Source: Micropterix aruncella (lineage: Eukaryota; Arthropoda; Insecta; Lepidoptera; Micropterigidae). Taken from it: a stretch of 64,000 bases of DNA. The notes under the pieces were generated by a model. That model was not told where the DNA came from, ran no database searches, and was given only the letters and a program-made list of their open reading frames with translations. A program made the translations under genes and the position numbers. How positions within the stretch are numbered: position 1 is the stretch's first letter; every line of letters starts with the position of its first letter. Positions 24,190 through 34,957 of the stretch are shown here, one piece after another. Location of the stretch: the NCBI GenBank assembly GCA_944548615.1, contig OX155980.1, positions 39,913,227 to 39,977,226 on the forward strand, given 5' to 3'.

Positions 24190-24362
24190 TATTGAATATT
24201 ATGGTTTTTCGTTGCAAGTCTGGCAACACTAGCACAGAACTGTCACAATAAATGTTTGTAACCTCAAACTGAGTCGCTGTGTTTTTTCTCTCATCGCGTC
24301 CCGTTTTCATTTTTGCTAGGACTTTAATTCACGCGGAACTTCCTGACTGGAACAATTCAACA
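24190..24362 (+). repeat. Copia 5' LTR
   Basis: 173 bp, from TATTGAATATTATGG to GGAACAATTCAACA. The usual TG start is TA in both LTRs, giving TATTG ... CAACA termini. AATAAATG near the middle may serve as a polyadenylation signal. Confidence 0.92.
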
Positions 24363-24377
24363 GGTTATGGGCCCAGC
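24363..24377 (+). promoter_or_regulatory. Copia primer-binding site (initiator-tRNA-Met half molecule)
   Basis: GGTTATGGGCCCAGC directly follows the 5' LTR. It is the complement of the anticodon-arm region of initiator tRNA-Met, the internal tRNA priming known for Drosophila copia. Confidence 0.85.
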
Positions 24378-24787
24378 TCACGACGACTGTGTAAAGAAAA
24401 GTGCAAATGCTGAAAACGCGGTTTTCGCGACTGAAATAGTGCAAGCGGAGAAAGTGACTATTCTGGTGAATCGTTTTAAATCGCGTGGAATAATTCAACT
24501 GAATTAGTGCGATTTTAGATAAACGGACAAAAACAAAAGTGTCATTTCGTTTTGTGCGGTATTTTTTAGTGGGTGCAGCGATTACTTTTGAGGTTAGAAT
24601 CAGCAATTTTTCTGTCTGAAAAACTGTGGTGCGTCGATAGCTGTTTTTTGTGCGTGATTTCATCATCGCGTGGTACAAGGAAAACGTTTTTCTCAACGCG
24701 CAGTTTTCGGGAGCGAGTTTCTTTTGGATTGAAATTGAAAAGTTTTTTTCGGAAAATTTCAAATCCGGCAATTCGAAAACAGAAGAA

Positions 24788-27700
24788 ATGGAAGGTGATC
24801 GAATAAATATCGAAAAATTGGAAGGTGTCGGTGAGTCTTGCAATTGGCTGACATGGAAATTCCAAATGCGTCAAATTCTGGAGGACAATGAATTATTCGA
24901 TATTGTCGATGGAGCCGAAGAGAAGCCAACGGCTGCAGAGCCGGACTATGCAACAAAAATCGTCGTTTGGAAGAAGAAAGACGCCAAATCGAGACGAATC
25001 ATTTCGACAGCATGCAGAAGGCAGGCGGTAATGCAAATTATGACCTGTGCGACAGCAAACGAGATGTGGGAAATGCTCAGAGGAACCTATGAGCATACAT
25101 CGAAGGCAAACACACTACTTTTGCAACAAAAGTATTACAGTTATGCGAAGAAGGCAGGAGATGATATTGCGACGTTCTTATCGAAATTAATGGAAATTGT
25201 GCAACAGCTGCGAGATCAAAAGGAGACCATATCCGATTCCATGGTAATTTCGAAAATTTTAATAACGTTACCTGCTGAATTCAATCATTTTCACAGTGCA
25301 TGGGAATCTGCAAGTTCTGAAAGTCAAACTTTGACAAATCTGCGAGCGCGATTAATGGCAGAAGAGCTTCGCCTGAAATCGCAGGGACAAGTCGAAGAGG
25401 TGGAAGCGCTGATAGCTAAGCGAACTTTTCCCAAGAAAACCTACAACATCAAAAAGGGAAATTCGTCGAACAGCAACAACAAATTGACGAATAAAAGCGA
25501 CAAACCGAAAGGCAAGTGCTTTAAGTGCGGAAAAGGAGGTCACTGGAAGCGGGACTGCCCAGAGAAGAAGCATAGCTCTGACGAGAAACGAGAAGATGGC
25601 TCGGTCGACGCGTTCATTTGTCACTCAGCGACGAGTGGAGACAAAGACACTTGGATATTAGATTCAGGGGCAACTGATCACATGAGTCACCGGCGCGATT
25701 GGTTCGAGAATTTCACTGAAATATCCGAACAAGTGAAGATAGGTAATGGCGATAGAATTGTGGCTCGAGGCAAAGGCGACATCAGCATTCACGCTTTCAA
25801 TGGCAATGATTGGATTCGCAAGCGAGTCATGGGAGTTCTATTCGTACCGGATCTTCAGATGAATTTATTTTCATCAGGAAAGGTGACAGATCATGGACAT
25901 CAGCTGAGCATGGACAACAAACGTTGCGAACTGCTGAAAAACGGAAACGTAGTTGCAGTGGGAGTTCGTAGAAACGGTTTGTTCCAGATGCTGTTCAAGG
26001 TGAATCAGATTTCACGAATCGAGACTACAGCAAACGTAGTAATAAAGAAGAGATCGCTTTGTTCGTGGCACGAGCGACTTGGACATCAAAACGTCATACA
26101 TGTGAAGAAGTTTCTGCAGACTCGAAATATTGAATTCATCAATGAAGATTTCACATGTGAAGCATGCGTACTTGGAAAACACCATCGAGGTAGCTTCAAG
26201 AATCGTGAGAAGTCGAAAGCGTGTGGCGAAGTCATTCATACTGACGTGTGCGGACCATTCCAAGAAAATTCGATAGGTGGCGCCAAGTATTTCTTACTAT
26301 TGAAAGATGATTACTCACATTTTCGTTTTGTCTACTTCATGAAACAAAAGTCAGAAGTAGCAAGCATCATCAAGAAGTGTGTGAAGCTGATTCAGAGGAC
26401 ATATGGACACAAAATTCGCATTCTCAGATCCGACAACGGCACAGAGTTCGTCAACGGAAAATTGAAAGCATTTTTCGAGGAAGTTGGTATTCATCACCAG
26501 CGAACTGTACCATACACGCCTGAGCAAAACGGCTGTGCGGAACGGGAGATGCGAACAATCGTCGAATCAGCGAGAACGATGCTTCAGTCGAAGCAAATAG
26601 AAAAGAAGTTTTGGGCCGAGGCAGTAAATTCAGCAGTTCATGTGCTGAATAGAACTGGAACGAGCACAGTCGCGGACAAATCACCGTATGAATTGTGGCA
26701 CAACAAGGAAGCGAAGGTCGATCATCTGCGAATTTTCGGCTCGGAAGTGTTCATTCACGTTCCAAAGGAAAAACGGCAGAAGTTGGATCCAAAGGCAGAA
26801 AAATGTATGTTCGTTGGTTACGACAACCATTCGAAGGGATATCGAGTTTGGAATCCGAAAACAAGCAAAATCGAAATCTCACGAGACGTCGTATTTTTGT
26901 TGGAGGAATCCATGGCCACACTGGACATCGGAGCTGAAGAAAAAACTATCGAGAGCACGGGCGATACAAACGCAAATAAAGATGATGTAAATGATGAGGG
27001 TGTAGAGGAACTTTTTACTCCAGAGGAACGCGAGGAACGTGGTGCGATATGCGACCTTGACAACAAAAATGTCATAAATCGGCGTTTGCGCGATCGAAAC
27101 ACAATTACAGCAGCGAAGCGTTTGACATATTTCGCATCGGGACATCATTCGGCAATGTTAGCAGTCACCGAAGAGCCAAGAACTTTTGAAGAGGCGATTA
27201 AATCGAGTGACCACCGACAGTGGAAACAGGCCATGAACGAGGAGTACGATTCACTCATTAAAAATCGTACGTGGACTTTGGTTAAGGCACCAGTTGATCA
27301 AAGAGTTATAGATAATCGATGGGTCTATAAAGTCAAGCAGAATCCAGACGGAAGCATTGATCGCTACAAGGCGCGATTGGTAGTGCGGGGATTTACGCAG
27401 CAATATGGCATCGATTACCACGAAACTTTCAGCCCGGTGGTAAAGTTCACATCGATCAGAGCAATCCTGGCGTTGGCGACATCGAAGAAAATGAAGTTGA
27501 AGCAGTTTGACATCAAGACGGCATTTCTAAATGGAGATTTAGAGGAGAATGTCTACATGAGCCAGCCGATTGGATATGATGATGAAAGCGGGCGAGTATG
27601 TAAGCTATCAAAAAGCTTATATGGTTTGAAACAGGCATCACGCTGTTGGAACAAAAAGTTTACTTTGTTCATCAACAAATTTGGTTTCAAAGCAAGTGAA

Positions 27701-28705
27701 TCGGATCCATGTGTTTTCGTTTGCAACGGAGAAAACGGCATGCTAATTCTGGCAATTTACGTCGACGACGGATTGATTGCGGCGGAAAAGCAGGAAGCCA
27801 TTGTTCCAGTCATCGGACACTTGAAAAAGGAATTCGAGATAAAAATATTTGACCTGAAATGTTTTTTGGGACTCGAAATTGATCAGCGATCTGACGGATC
27901 GATTCACATTCACCAACAGGGATATGCAAGAAAGATACTTGATCGTTTTAACATGACGAATTGCAATGCAGTGTCAACACCATTGGACATTTCTCAGAAT
28001 CTTGGAGATTTTGAAACAGACGAAGAGACCGATTTTCCATATCGTGAAGCAGTTGGAAGTCTGATGTATTTGGCTGTCGCTACCAGGCCAGATATCAGCT
28101 TTGCAGTTGGAAGTGTCAGCAGATATTTGGAAAAACCAGCTGCAGCCCATGTGAATGCAGTAAAACGCATCTTAAAGTATGTCAAGGGCACGGTGGACAT
28201 GGGAATTCGCTTCGAGACACAAAACGATTTACATTTTTGTGGATACAGCGATGCCGATTACGCCGGAGACGTCAGTACGCGAAGATCGACGTCAGGATAC
28301 GTTTTCATGTTCGGAGGAAGCGTTATCAGTTGGGGATCAGAACGACAAAAATCGGTTGCACTGTCTACAACAGAATCCGAATATATGGCAGCATCACATG
28401 CCATAAAGGAATTGGTTTGGCTGAAAAATTTGTTGTGCGAGCTACAGCAATCGAAATTGGACGTGCCAATATTTTTCATGGACAACCAGAGCGCAATTCG
28501 ACTTGTGAAGAACCCGGAATTTCACAAGAGGACAAAGCACATCGACGTGCGATATCACTTCATCCGAGAGAAATTCGAAGACGGAATATTTGAGCTAAAA
28601 TACGTTCAGACGGATGAGCAGACAGCTGATATAATGACAAAGGCATTATCAAGGCCAAAACATCAACATTTTTGTACTTTGATGAATGTCATGCCAAATA
28701 ATTAA
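24788..28705 (+). CDS. Copia gag-pol polyprotein, intact
   Basis: One frame of 1305 codons from the ATG at 24788 (MEGDRINIEKLEG); the frame is open upstream to 24650, but the usual Gag start context and the lack of Gag-like sequence before it favour 24788. Domains in order: Gag with a UBN2-like region; a CCHC zinc knuckle CFKCGKGGHWKRDC; protease DSGATDHMS; integrase HHCC finger (HERLGH ... CEACVLGKHH), then catalytic TDVCGPF, RSDNGTEF and the E in NGCAERE; reverse transcriptase with FDIKTAFLNGDL and the YVDD box; RNase H with SDADYAGD and STTESEYMA. No stop or frameshift is seen. The length is close to the 1409 residues of Drosophila copia. Expression would start in the 5' LTR. Confidence 0.95.
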   Translation: MEGDRINIEKLEGVGESCNWLTWKFQMRQILEDNELFDIVDGAEEKPTAAEPDYATKIVVWKKKDAKSRRIISTACRRQAVMQIMTCATANEMWEMLRGTYEHTSKANTLLLQQKYYSYAKKAGDDIATFLSKLMEIVQQLRDQKETISDSMVISKILITLPAEFNHFHSAWESASSESQTLTNLRARLMAEELRLKSQGQVEEVEALIAKRTFPKKTYNIKKGNSSNSNNKLTNKSDKPKGKCFKCGKGGHWKRDCPEKKHSSDEKREDGSVDAFICHSATSGDKDTWILDSGATDHMSHRRDWFENFTEISEQVKIGNGDRIVARGKGDISIHAFNGNDWIRKRVMGVLFVPDLQMNLFSSGKVTDHGHQLSMDNKRCELLKNGNVVAVGVRRNGLFQMLFKVNQISRIETTANVVIKKRSLCSWHERLGHQNVIHVKKFLQTRNIEFINEDFTCEACVLGKHHRGSFKNREKSKACGEVIHTDVCGPFQENSIGGAKYFLLLKDDYSHFRFVYFMKQKSEVASIIKKCVKLIQRTYGHKIRILRSDNGTEFVNGKLKAFFEEVGIHHQRTVPYTPEQNGCAEREMRTIVESARTMLQSKQIEKKFWAEAVNSAVHVLNRTGTSTVADKSPYELWHNKEAKVDHLRIFGSEVFIHVPKEKRQKLDPKAEKCMFVGYDNHSKGYRVWNPKTSKIEISRDVVFLLEESMATLDIGAEEKTIESTGDTNANKDDVNDEGVEELFTPEEREERGAICDLDNKNVINRRLRDRNTITAAKRLTYFASGHHSAMLAVTEEPRTFEEAIKSSDHRQWKQAMNEEYDSLIKNRTWTLVKAPVDQRVIDNRWVYKVKQNPDGSIDRYKARLVVRGFTQQYGIDYHETFSPVVKFTSIRAILALATSKKMKLKQFDIKTAFLNGDLEENVYMSQPIGYDDESGRVCKLSKSLYGLKQASRCWNKKFTLFINKFGFKASESDPCVFVCNGENGMLILAIYVDDGLIAAEKQEAIVPVIGHLKKEFEIKIFDLKCFLGLEIDQRSDGSIHIHQQGYARKILDRFNMTNCNAVSTPLDISQNLGDFETDEETDFPYREAVGSLMYLAVATRPDISFAVGSVSRYLEKPAAAHVNAVKRILKYVKGTVDMGIRFETQNDLHFCGYSDADYAGDVSTRRSTSGYVFMFGGSVISWGSERQKSVALSTTESEYMAASHAIKELVWLKNLLCELQQSKLDVPIFFMDNQSAIRLVKNPEFHKRTKHIDVRYHFIREKFEDGIFELKYVQTDEQTADIMTKALSRPKHQHFCTLMNVMPNN

Positions 28706-28795
28706 CGTAGAGTATTCAAGGAATTAATCTTAATTTTGAATTTGTTGGTTAATTGTATTCTCAATTTTATTTTGATTTTGGCATTGACTTGTAAC

Positions 28796-28807
28796 AAAAA
28801 GTGGGAG
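28796..28807 (+). promoter_or_regulatory. Copia polypurine tract
   Basis: AAAAAGTGGGAG directly precedes the 3' LTR, the expected primer position for plus-strand synthesis. It fixes the LTR start at 28808. Confidence 0.85.
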
Positions 28808-28980
28808 TATTGAATATTATGGTTTTTCGTTGCAAGTCTGGCAACACTAGCACAGAACTGTCACAATAAATGTTTGTAACCTCAAACTGAGTCGCTGTGT
28901 TTTTTCTCTCATCGCGTCCCGTTTTCATTTTTGCTAGGACTTTAATTCACGCGGAACTTCCTGACTGGAACAATTCAACA
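28808..28980 (+). repeat. Copia 3' LTR
   Basis: 173 bp; no difference from the 5' LTR found by eye, including the TA start. Confidence 0.92.
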
Positions 28981-28999
28981 ATGTTCCGCAATTGTAGTC

Positions 29000-29760
29000 A
29001 AACGCATGCTTGCGTACTACATTTATCTACTTTGTACGTAAGCGGTACAATATTCATTTATTTAAGAAAAAATATAAGAAATATTTAAACACTATGGTGT
29101 TTTAAACACTATTCTGATTTTAAACACTATATTTAAACACTATTCTGCGTCACTCCTAACTAGGCAGCGCATGTTCCAAAGAAGACACCAATATTATATG
29201 ACAGCAATATTAACTCTACTTTAGTCCACGGGTGAGTGCAGCGCTCACTTTTAAATTTTGCTTTAAAATTTCAGTAATGTTTATGAAGTCTTAATTCGTT
29301 TTTAAGCAATACATTAATAAACAAGGTCAATTTCAAACAATTTCAATTGTTTAAATTATACAAATAAGTAACCTATCACGCATTATAAGTGTAATAGATG
29401 CATCTGTGACCCTCGATCAACTTAGGGTTAAATGCAATTTTATAAAAATAATTGTGTTCTAATCTATTGGTTTCTTAAGCTAAGAAATGTTAGTGATATA
29501 AAAAAAAAACAAAAAAAAAACAAAATATTAATTAAATAATAAGAGTAGGTAGTAAATAATTATAAACAAAATCCAAATACAAATATTACGTAACAAAAAT
29601 AAAAATCTTATTTCACTTTTATATACCTACATAAGAAAATTTAAATTGTCAGAGATGTGACAGTATGTAAATTATAAGTGTATAAATGCGTTGCTATTTC
29701 TGAAATGTCATGAGGATACACTCAGTTTCGTAATTCTTTCCCTAACTAACCACAGAACCA
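29000..29760. other. AT-rich spacer
   Basis: Short repeats of TTTAAACACTAT near 29,085-29,145; otherwise nothing recognised. Confidence 0.45.
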
Positions 29761-29761
29761 A

Positions 29762-31517
29762 CTATGTCAATCCTGAAATATCGAAGTGTTTTTCTAGAAT
29801 ATTCATCAATCTCAAAGCAAGGTAATGATAATGTTGTTGTCTGAACGAGGTAGCTTTCCTGGGTTTTATATATTGTGGTAACTGCGCCAATCTTGTGTTC
29901 TTAGCAGGGAACAAAGTATTTGATTGCGCGCAATTGAAATTCAAACAATACAGTTGCCTAATATATATTATTTTTGCTTCAAGAAACAACTCATTAGATG
30001 ATTACATTTTTGTTTTTTTTTTAATATAGTACGAAATATAATTTTTGGTACGATATTAAGTATTTCGACCATATTCTAAGAGAATGTACCCCGCTCGAGT
30101 ATAGTGTATGTCTATAGATTCATATATGTATATTATATAACATATCGATGGCCTAATCTGCAAATGTGGTAAACTCCACTTTTTATCAAAGGAAACATAT
30201 TTATTGAAAAAATGTACCTACCCGATTTCTTTATCTGTATGATCAAAAATTTTTAAAAAACTGAAAGTGGAAGGGAGCCCTTTAAAATAGGCGCACAGAA
30301 ATCAACTAACTCCTTATAATATAATATAATCCACAATACGGTAAACGTGATAACGTATAGGTATTTCGCGAGGCCGAAAACTCGCACATACGTAACCAAT
30401 AATACCAACTCCAGCTCCTTTAATAGCAAATAAGACCTTCAGGATTTAAAATCTACTATGGCAACAGACTATCACATCATTTTACGACAACCTTCCTCCT
30501 GACCTAGAAGGCATAAAGCTATGCACACACTTATAATTAATATTATTAAAAGACTAAGAATGCCTCAAGCCATGCACAAACTAAAAATAAATATAATTAA
30601 TTACTGTTTTTTCCTATACAAACTAACCAACTCCATTTTATTGATTATTTAAAATATTGAATTGTAGTCATAAAATTTCATTAGCTTATTTGAAAAGACA
30701 CGAAATGGATTTTTGGAATTTATATTATGGTATTATTAAAGGTTTTATCATGTTTTAACACTCCCCTGTAAAGTTATCTCAAACGGAGTTGGCACTTTTG
30801 TAAATTAAGTCATCGATATTCAACATTGTATATGACATTGATATATTTATCATAGAAAAGGAAATATATCTACCTACGATAACATTCTCTAAAGCTGTGT
30901 TGAGATTTATTCGACTTAAAGATTATTTTCAAGGTTCTGGTCCAGCTTTTGCTGCTCAGGGAAAAGTATTCTATAATTTGTGAAATGTTATATGAATTTG
31001 GTACCAGGCTAAGATGAAAATGGATATTTTTGATTAAATTTGATGTATTTTTCATTATTTTCTGTATAGTTTTTTCCGAAAAGAAAATATTTATTTATTT
31101 TAGTTTCTGGTTTTTATTAGGTTGTTAAGGGTTAATTGATTTTGCCATACATAATAGTTTCCCCAGATCGCAATAGCATAACTAAATGTCGCTTCAAAGT
31201 AAGAAAAATAGATATTCCTAGTTTGAAGTTTACTGTTTTCCTAACTATTGGCAATGCATAACAAGGTTTGATTAATTTACTGTATAATCCATCGCAGTTT
31301 CTATCCATTTCAGATTATCGTCGACGTATATACCAAAAAAATTGACGCTATTGGTCTGGGGAATAACATTTTTGTTGATGTGCAAGGTTATTTTGTGTGT
31401 CCATATTAATATTTGTTTATTTGAAAATACCATGAAGTTACTTTCGGTTGCTTTAAGAAGAAATTTGTTTGAATGAAGCCAACTGTAAAGCTTGTTAGGA
31501 GTATTTTTAGCATTCAT
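29762..31517 (-). pseudogene. Old LINE relic (reverse transcriptase C-terminal parts)
   Basis: At 31272-31517 the minus strand encodes the segment after the reverse transcriptase palm: WLHSNKFLLKATESNFMVF, then VNFFGIYVDDNLKW, matching the W..aNKL.LN..KT..M.F and FLG..ID..L.W motifs of LINEs. In the same direction, 30,900-31,270 carries NIYFSYFEATFSYAIAIWG, the next conserved helix. At 29762-29989 LPQYIKPRKATSF and LALRLMNILE resemble the C-terminal end of the same kind of protein. Stops and frame changes abound. The link between the 30.9-31.5 and 29.8-30.0 kb parts is inference. Confidence 0.65.
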
Positions 31518-32150
31518 CGATAATTATTTCATGTTTCTATTTGTTACGATTAGATTGGAAATATCTGCGAACATTGTAATTTTAATTTAATCTAAAATCG
31601 TTAGACAAATCAATTAACATATACTGGAAAAAGAAAAAGTCCTAATATAGACACCGGTGGATCTCTAATTCAGCGTTTTTCGGGAAATCGGTTGCTTTTT
31701 TATCACCTACAGACCTAGCGATACACAAAAAAATGAAATAAAGAGGATATGATTGAACGCGTTCAACTGCTGAATCCCCATTGCACCGCCGCCGCGTTAC
31801 ATCCTCTGACGATTAGAACGGTGGAAGGACAATGAAGGAATTTTAATTTTTCAATTTAGACGAACATTCTTCCCCGCCAATTATTTTGGGTGGAGCTGGC
31901 AACTCTGCGGTCTTTTTCGGCAAATTTCATTCCACTTCTTGGCGCATTTTTTAACCACGTAGGTACGATTTTGTTTGATTATGAATTGATTGCAATTATA
32001 AAGAATAATTAAAATGAGAAGTTGTAGTTACACAGTCCATTATTGTTTGTCAAAAAAACTAGGAAACTATCGATTGTCATTTATAAATTAATATTCGAGT
32101 GGTGCCTATCCTTGTATCTCTATACCTGCCGGGAGTCGTGTTGTTTTCAA
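31518..32150. other. Intergenic spacer
   Basis: No gene recognised; a GC-richer patch near 31,760-31,950 is of unknown origin. Confidence 0.4.
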
Positions 32151-32320
32151 CGCCGTTCAAATGGGGGGCGCCAGTTTTGCATGCGGCAAACTTGCACAAA
32201 TGTCACTTTTGACAGCTCCAAATTTGTTGAGGGCAGATTTGCAGGAGGCAACCTTGCAGGCGGCAACCTTGCAGGCGGCAACCTTCAGTACATCAAACTA
32301 AACATTTTAAGTTTTTCTGT

Positions 32321-32340
32321 TAGGTTAGGTTAGGTTAGGT
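32321..32340 (+). repeat. Interstitial telomeric repeat (TTAGG)n, tract 1
   Basis: Four units of the insect telomere repeat TTAGG at about 32321-32340. Confidence 0.85.
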
Positions 32341-32445
32341 TTTTCTTTCCCTAAAATCGAAGTGACATTAATTACCGGCATCCTTGTAGTGGATGATTTA
32401 GTACATCAAACTAAACATTACAAATAAATGTTTTAAGTTTTTCTG

Positions 32446-32461
32446 TTAGGTTAGGTTAGGT
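32446..32461 (+). repeat. Interstitial telomeric repeat (TTAGG)n, tract 2
   Basis: Three units of TTAGG, in a duplicated copy of the segment around tract 1. Confidence 0.85.
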
Positions 32462-32789
32462 TCTCGAAACGTCAGTTTGACATTTGCAAAACTGCCTTCT
32501 GCAAGATTGCCTTCTGCAAAACTGCCGCCTGCAAGAATGCCGTCTGCAAGATTGCCGTCTGCAAATTTGCCTTCTGCAAGTTTGATGGGGTCCCTACAGA
32601 TTTGCCGCATCCCATTTTGCCGCTTCCAGTTTCGCCGCATCCAGATTCGCCGCAAAATGAACCTTCCAGTTTTGCCGCATCCCAATTTGCCGCTTCCCAC
32701 TACGCCGCTCCAGATTTGCCGCAGTTTACAATCCCAAACAGCCGCATCCAGATTTGCCGCAACATAAAACTGTCAAACGTCGATTTGGT

Positions 32790-34955
32790 GTTGCCACCAT
32801 GCAATTGTTGATAAAGCGACGTTTTCACAATGCAGATTTTGTCAGAACGATTGGAATTATGGCAATTCCGTCAATTTTATAAATGTCAACTGTCAAAATT
32901 ATTTCACCGATTTGAGGTTATAATAACAATCAGCGATAATGTTATAGGATAAAAAAGCTCCATTGTGATCGGGCTTCCGTTCATAAATACATATATACAA
33001 AGGACATAATATCAGTCAACCATATGTTCGAGCAGAACTCACGTGAAGGAGTTTATTTATTTTTGTGTAGGTACAATGGATCATATAAAAACGATTTTTA
33101 AGATACACAACATCTTACTGGTTTCAGATTTCGTATCGAATTGAAGAATGTGGTTGATAAGATTAATATACATTAATAATAACAACGTTAAAAATATTGT
33201 TTATTGAAACAAAAAAGACGTCTTACTACAAATAGTTTTGAATAAAATAAAAGAACATGGACAACGATCAATGATAGCTTACCGATCGTCATTAAATTTT
33301 CAGCCCCTTCTTAAACACAATGTTGGTTGTTGTACAAAATAGGTAGGTACTATGTTCCTTGCTTGCAAATTGGTATAATTGTCATGAAGGGATGTAAAAT
33401 GCAAGGATTAGTCGCATAAAACAGAACGGCTAGGCTTTTTTTTATCAGGCCCAATGTGCCAAGTTAGCTTTCTTCTAGATCAATTTTGAGGTTATCTCGG
33501 GAATATGACTATTTTCTACTGCTTCTTATATTCGCTGCGGCGGAAGAAGAAACCCCACCCATTTTAAGGGAAGTCCCATATTCATCTTAATGTTTTATGG
33601 AATCTATCAAGTTTACTAATAAGCTAATTAACCTATCGGCATCCGGTGGATCACTAAATAGGAAGCTACTAAAGACACCACGCAGCAATTTTCTCCCCCG
33701 CCAAACTATCATCGAAAGTTTACTCCAGGAGACGTCTTACCAATCCAGGAGACGTTTAAGTACCAATTCAAAATGAAACAAAATTATATTTATTACCGAC
33801 AGCAGATTTTTGAGTGAGCATATCTAAATTGGTCCAGGAAAAGCCGTCGCCCAGAGAATCGTTTCTTCAGCTTTGTTTCCTCCAAGAAATTGATTACCAG
33901 CATTAGGAAATTTATAAACAAAAAATTATTAGAATAGCATAAATTAAAAAAAAATACTTTGAGAAGAACAGTGAAACTGTCGTTCATCACTGAGATGCAA
34001 GCCTTTTCTTTTCTCTGGAGGCATTTGTGGCTCAGATGTAATTAATGTGGTAACTTCTTCTCGTGATATCAAATGAACGTATATTCTATTTTAGTTTTTC
34101 TGCAGATTGCTGTCCTCTTATAAGGTGATCGCTAGAGTACAGTTTAATAATTATTATTTGTCTATGCTGATGTACTGTCCCCTGTAAATGATAACTTCCT
34201 AGGTAAAGTAACTAACCTAAATAAAGTAAAACAGACATTATTACTTACACTTGTAGTTTTAAAACACTAATACCCACCTCTTAGTTGACTTTGTAGTGTA
34301 AATAAATAAAAATATACACGAACTAATGCTATTGCCTGTAATGTTGTAATGTTGCTTGATCGAGGATGGAATGACTTCGAGCGACGCTTCAATAAGACAT
34401 TGAAAACACATCCGACCGTAATGATGGTCCCTAAAAATTGGGAAAGGGTTAATGGATCTGGGTACCTAATACAACGTTTGTAATTTCCCGCCGTATAGAG
34501 ATGACAGCTTACGCGCTGAATAGTGACGATTAAATTAAATGTATCGATATTTTAATTTTATGCCCTCCACCTACATGACAGTTTTTCGATAATTTAAAAT
34601 TACAGGGCGTATTTAGTCCGAAGCCTGCCATTTTATTTCATGTAACATGTAACATGATTTCGATAGCGTTCCGTTTGGTATACGATATTTTTTATTCCGT
34701 TCCGCTTCATAAACATCGCCACGTAAAATACGTAAATTACATACCAAATCAAATCTATTTATTTTATCTGTTGCCCATCTAGGCGTAGAAAATACAAAAA
34801 ACTTTAGAAATCACGGTATTTATAATTCAAATATTAAATTCCTAAACATAAACATTTTTTTATTAAATGTTAAATCTTATTATATTGCTTAAATTAAAAG
34901 AAAATAAAGTAAAAGTATATTATCTAAAAAACAAAGGAAACAAAAAAGAATAAAA
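32790..34955. other. AT-rich intergenic DNA
   Basis: No gene or known repeat recognised; short frames are not protein-like. Confidence 0.45.
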
Positions 34956-34957
34956 AA

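Larger units (their letters stand above)
24185..28985 (+). mobile_element. Complete Copia-type LTR retrotransposon with target duplication
   Basis: LTRs at 24190-24362 and 28808-28980, a primer-binding site, one polyprotein frame and a polypurine tract form a full element. It is flanked by ATGTT (24185-24189 and 28981-28985). It inserted into the LINE at 21506-28990: joining the LINE across one ATGTT keeps its frame (EHLIKN). The two LTRs look identical by eye, so the insertion is very young. Confidence 0.93.
21506..28990 (-). mobile_element. 5'-truncated LINE, split by a Copia insertion
   Basis: The LINE occupies 21506-24189 and continues for about ten bases at 28981-28990. A 9-bp direct repeat ATTGTAGTC flanks it (21497-21505 and 28991-28999), consistent with a target duplication though short enough to be chance. 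Its 3' tail reads GAAAAGAAAGAAGAA on the minus strand. The GC-rich 3' untranslated region (about 21,740-22,000) contains a run of C/G. Coding starts inside the reverse transcriptase, so the endonuclease was never copied here. Confidence 0.7.
32160..32785. mobile_element. Foldback-like element with arms of 15-bp subrepeats and TTAGG repeats in the loop
   Basis: The left arm (about 32160-32285) is built from direct repeats of CTTGCAGGCGGCAAC; the right arm (about 32477-32765) carries the opposite strand of related repeats (CTGCAAGATTGCCTT, CCAGATTTGCCGC). Between the arms a segment GTACATCAAACTAAACATT ... TTTCTGTTAGG is duplicated (32288-32345 and 32401-32465), each copy ending in TTAGG repeats. 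Translated, the 15-bp period gives five-residue repeats of the type A-D/E-G-N-L on the minus strand, reminiscent of pentapeptide repeats. There is no transposase. Confidence 0.7.
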
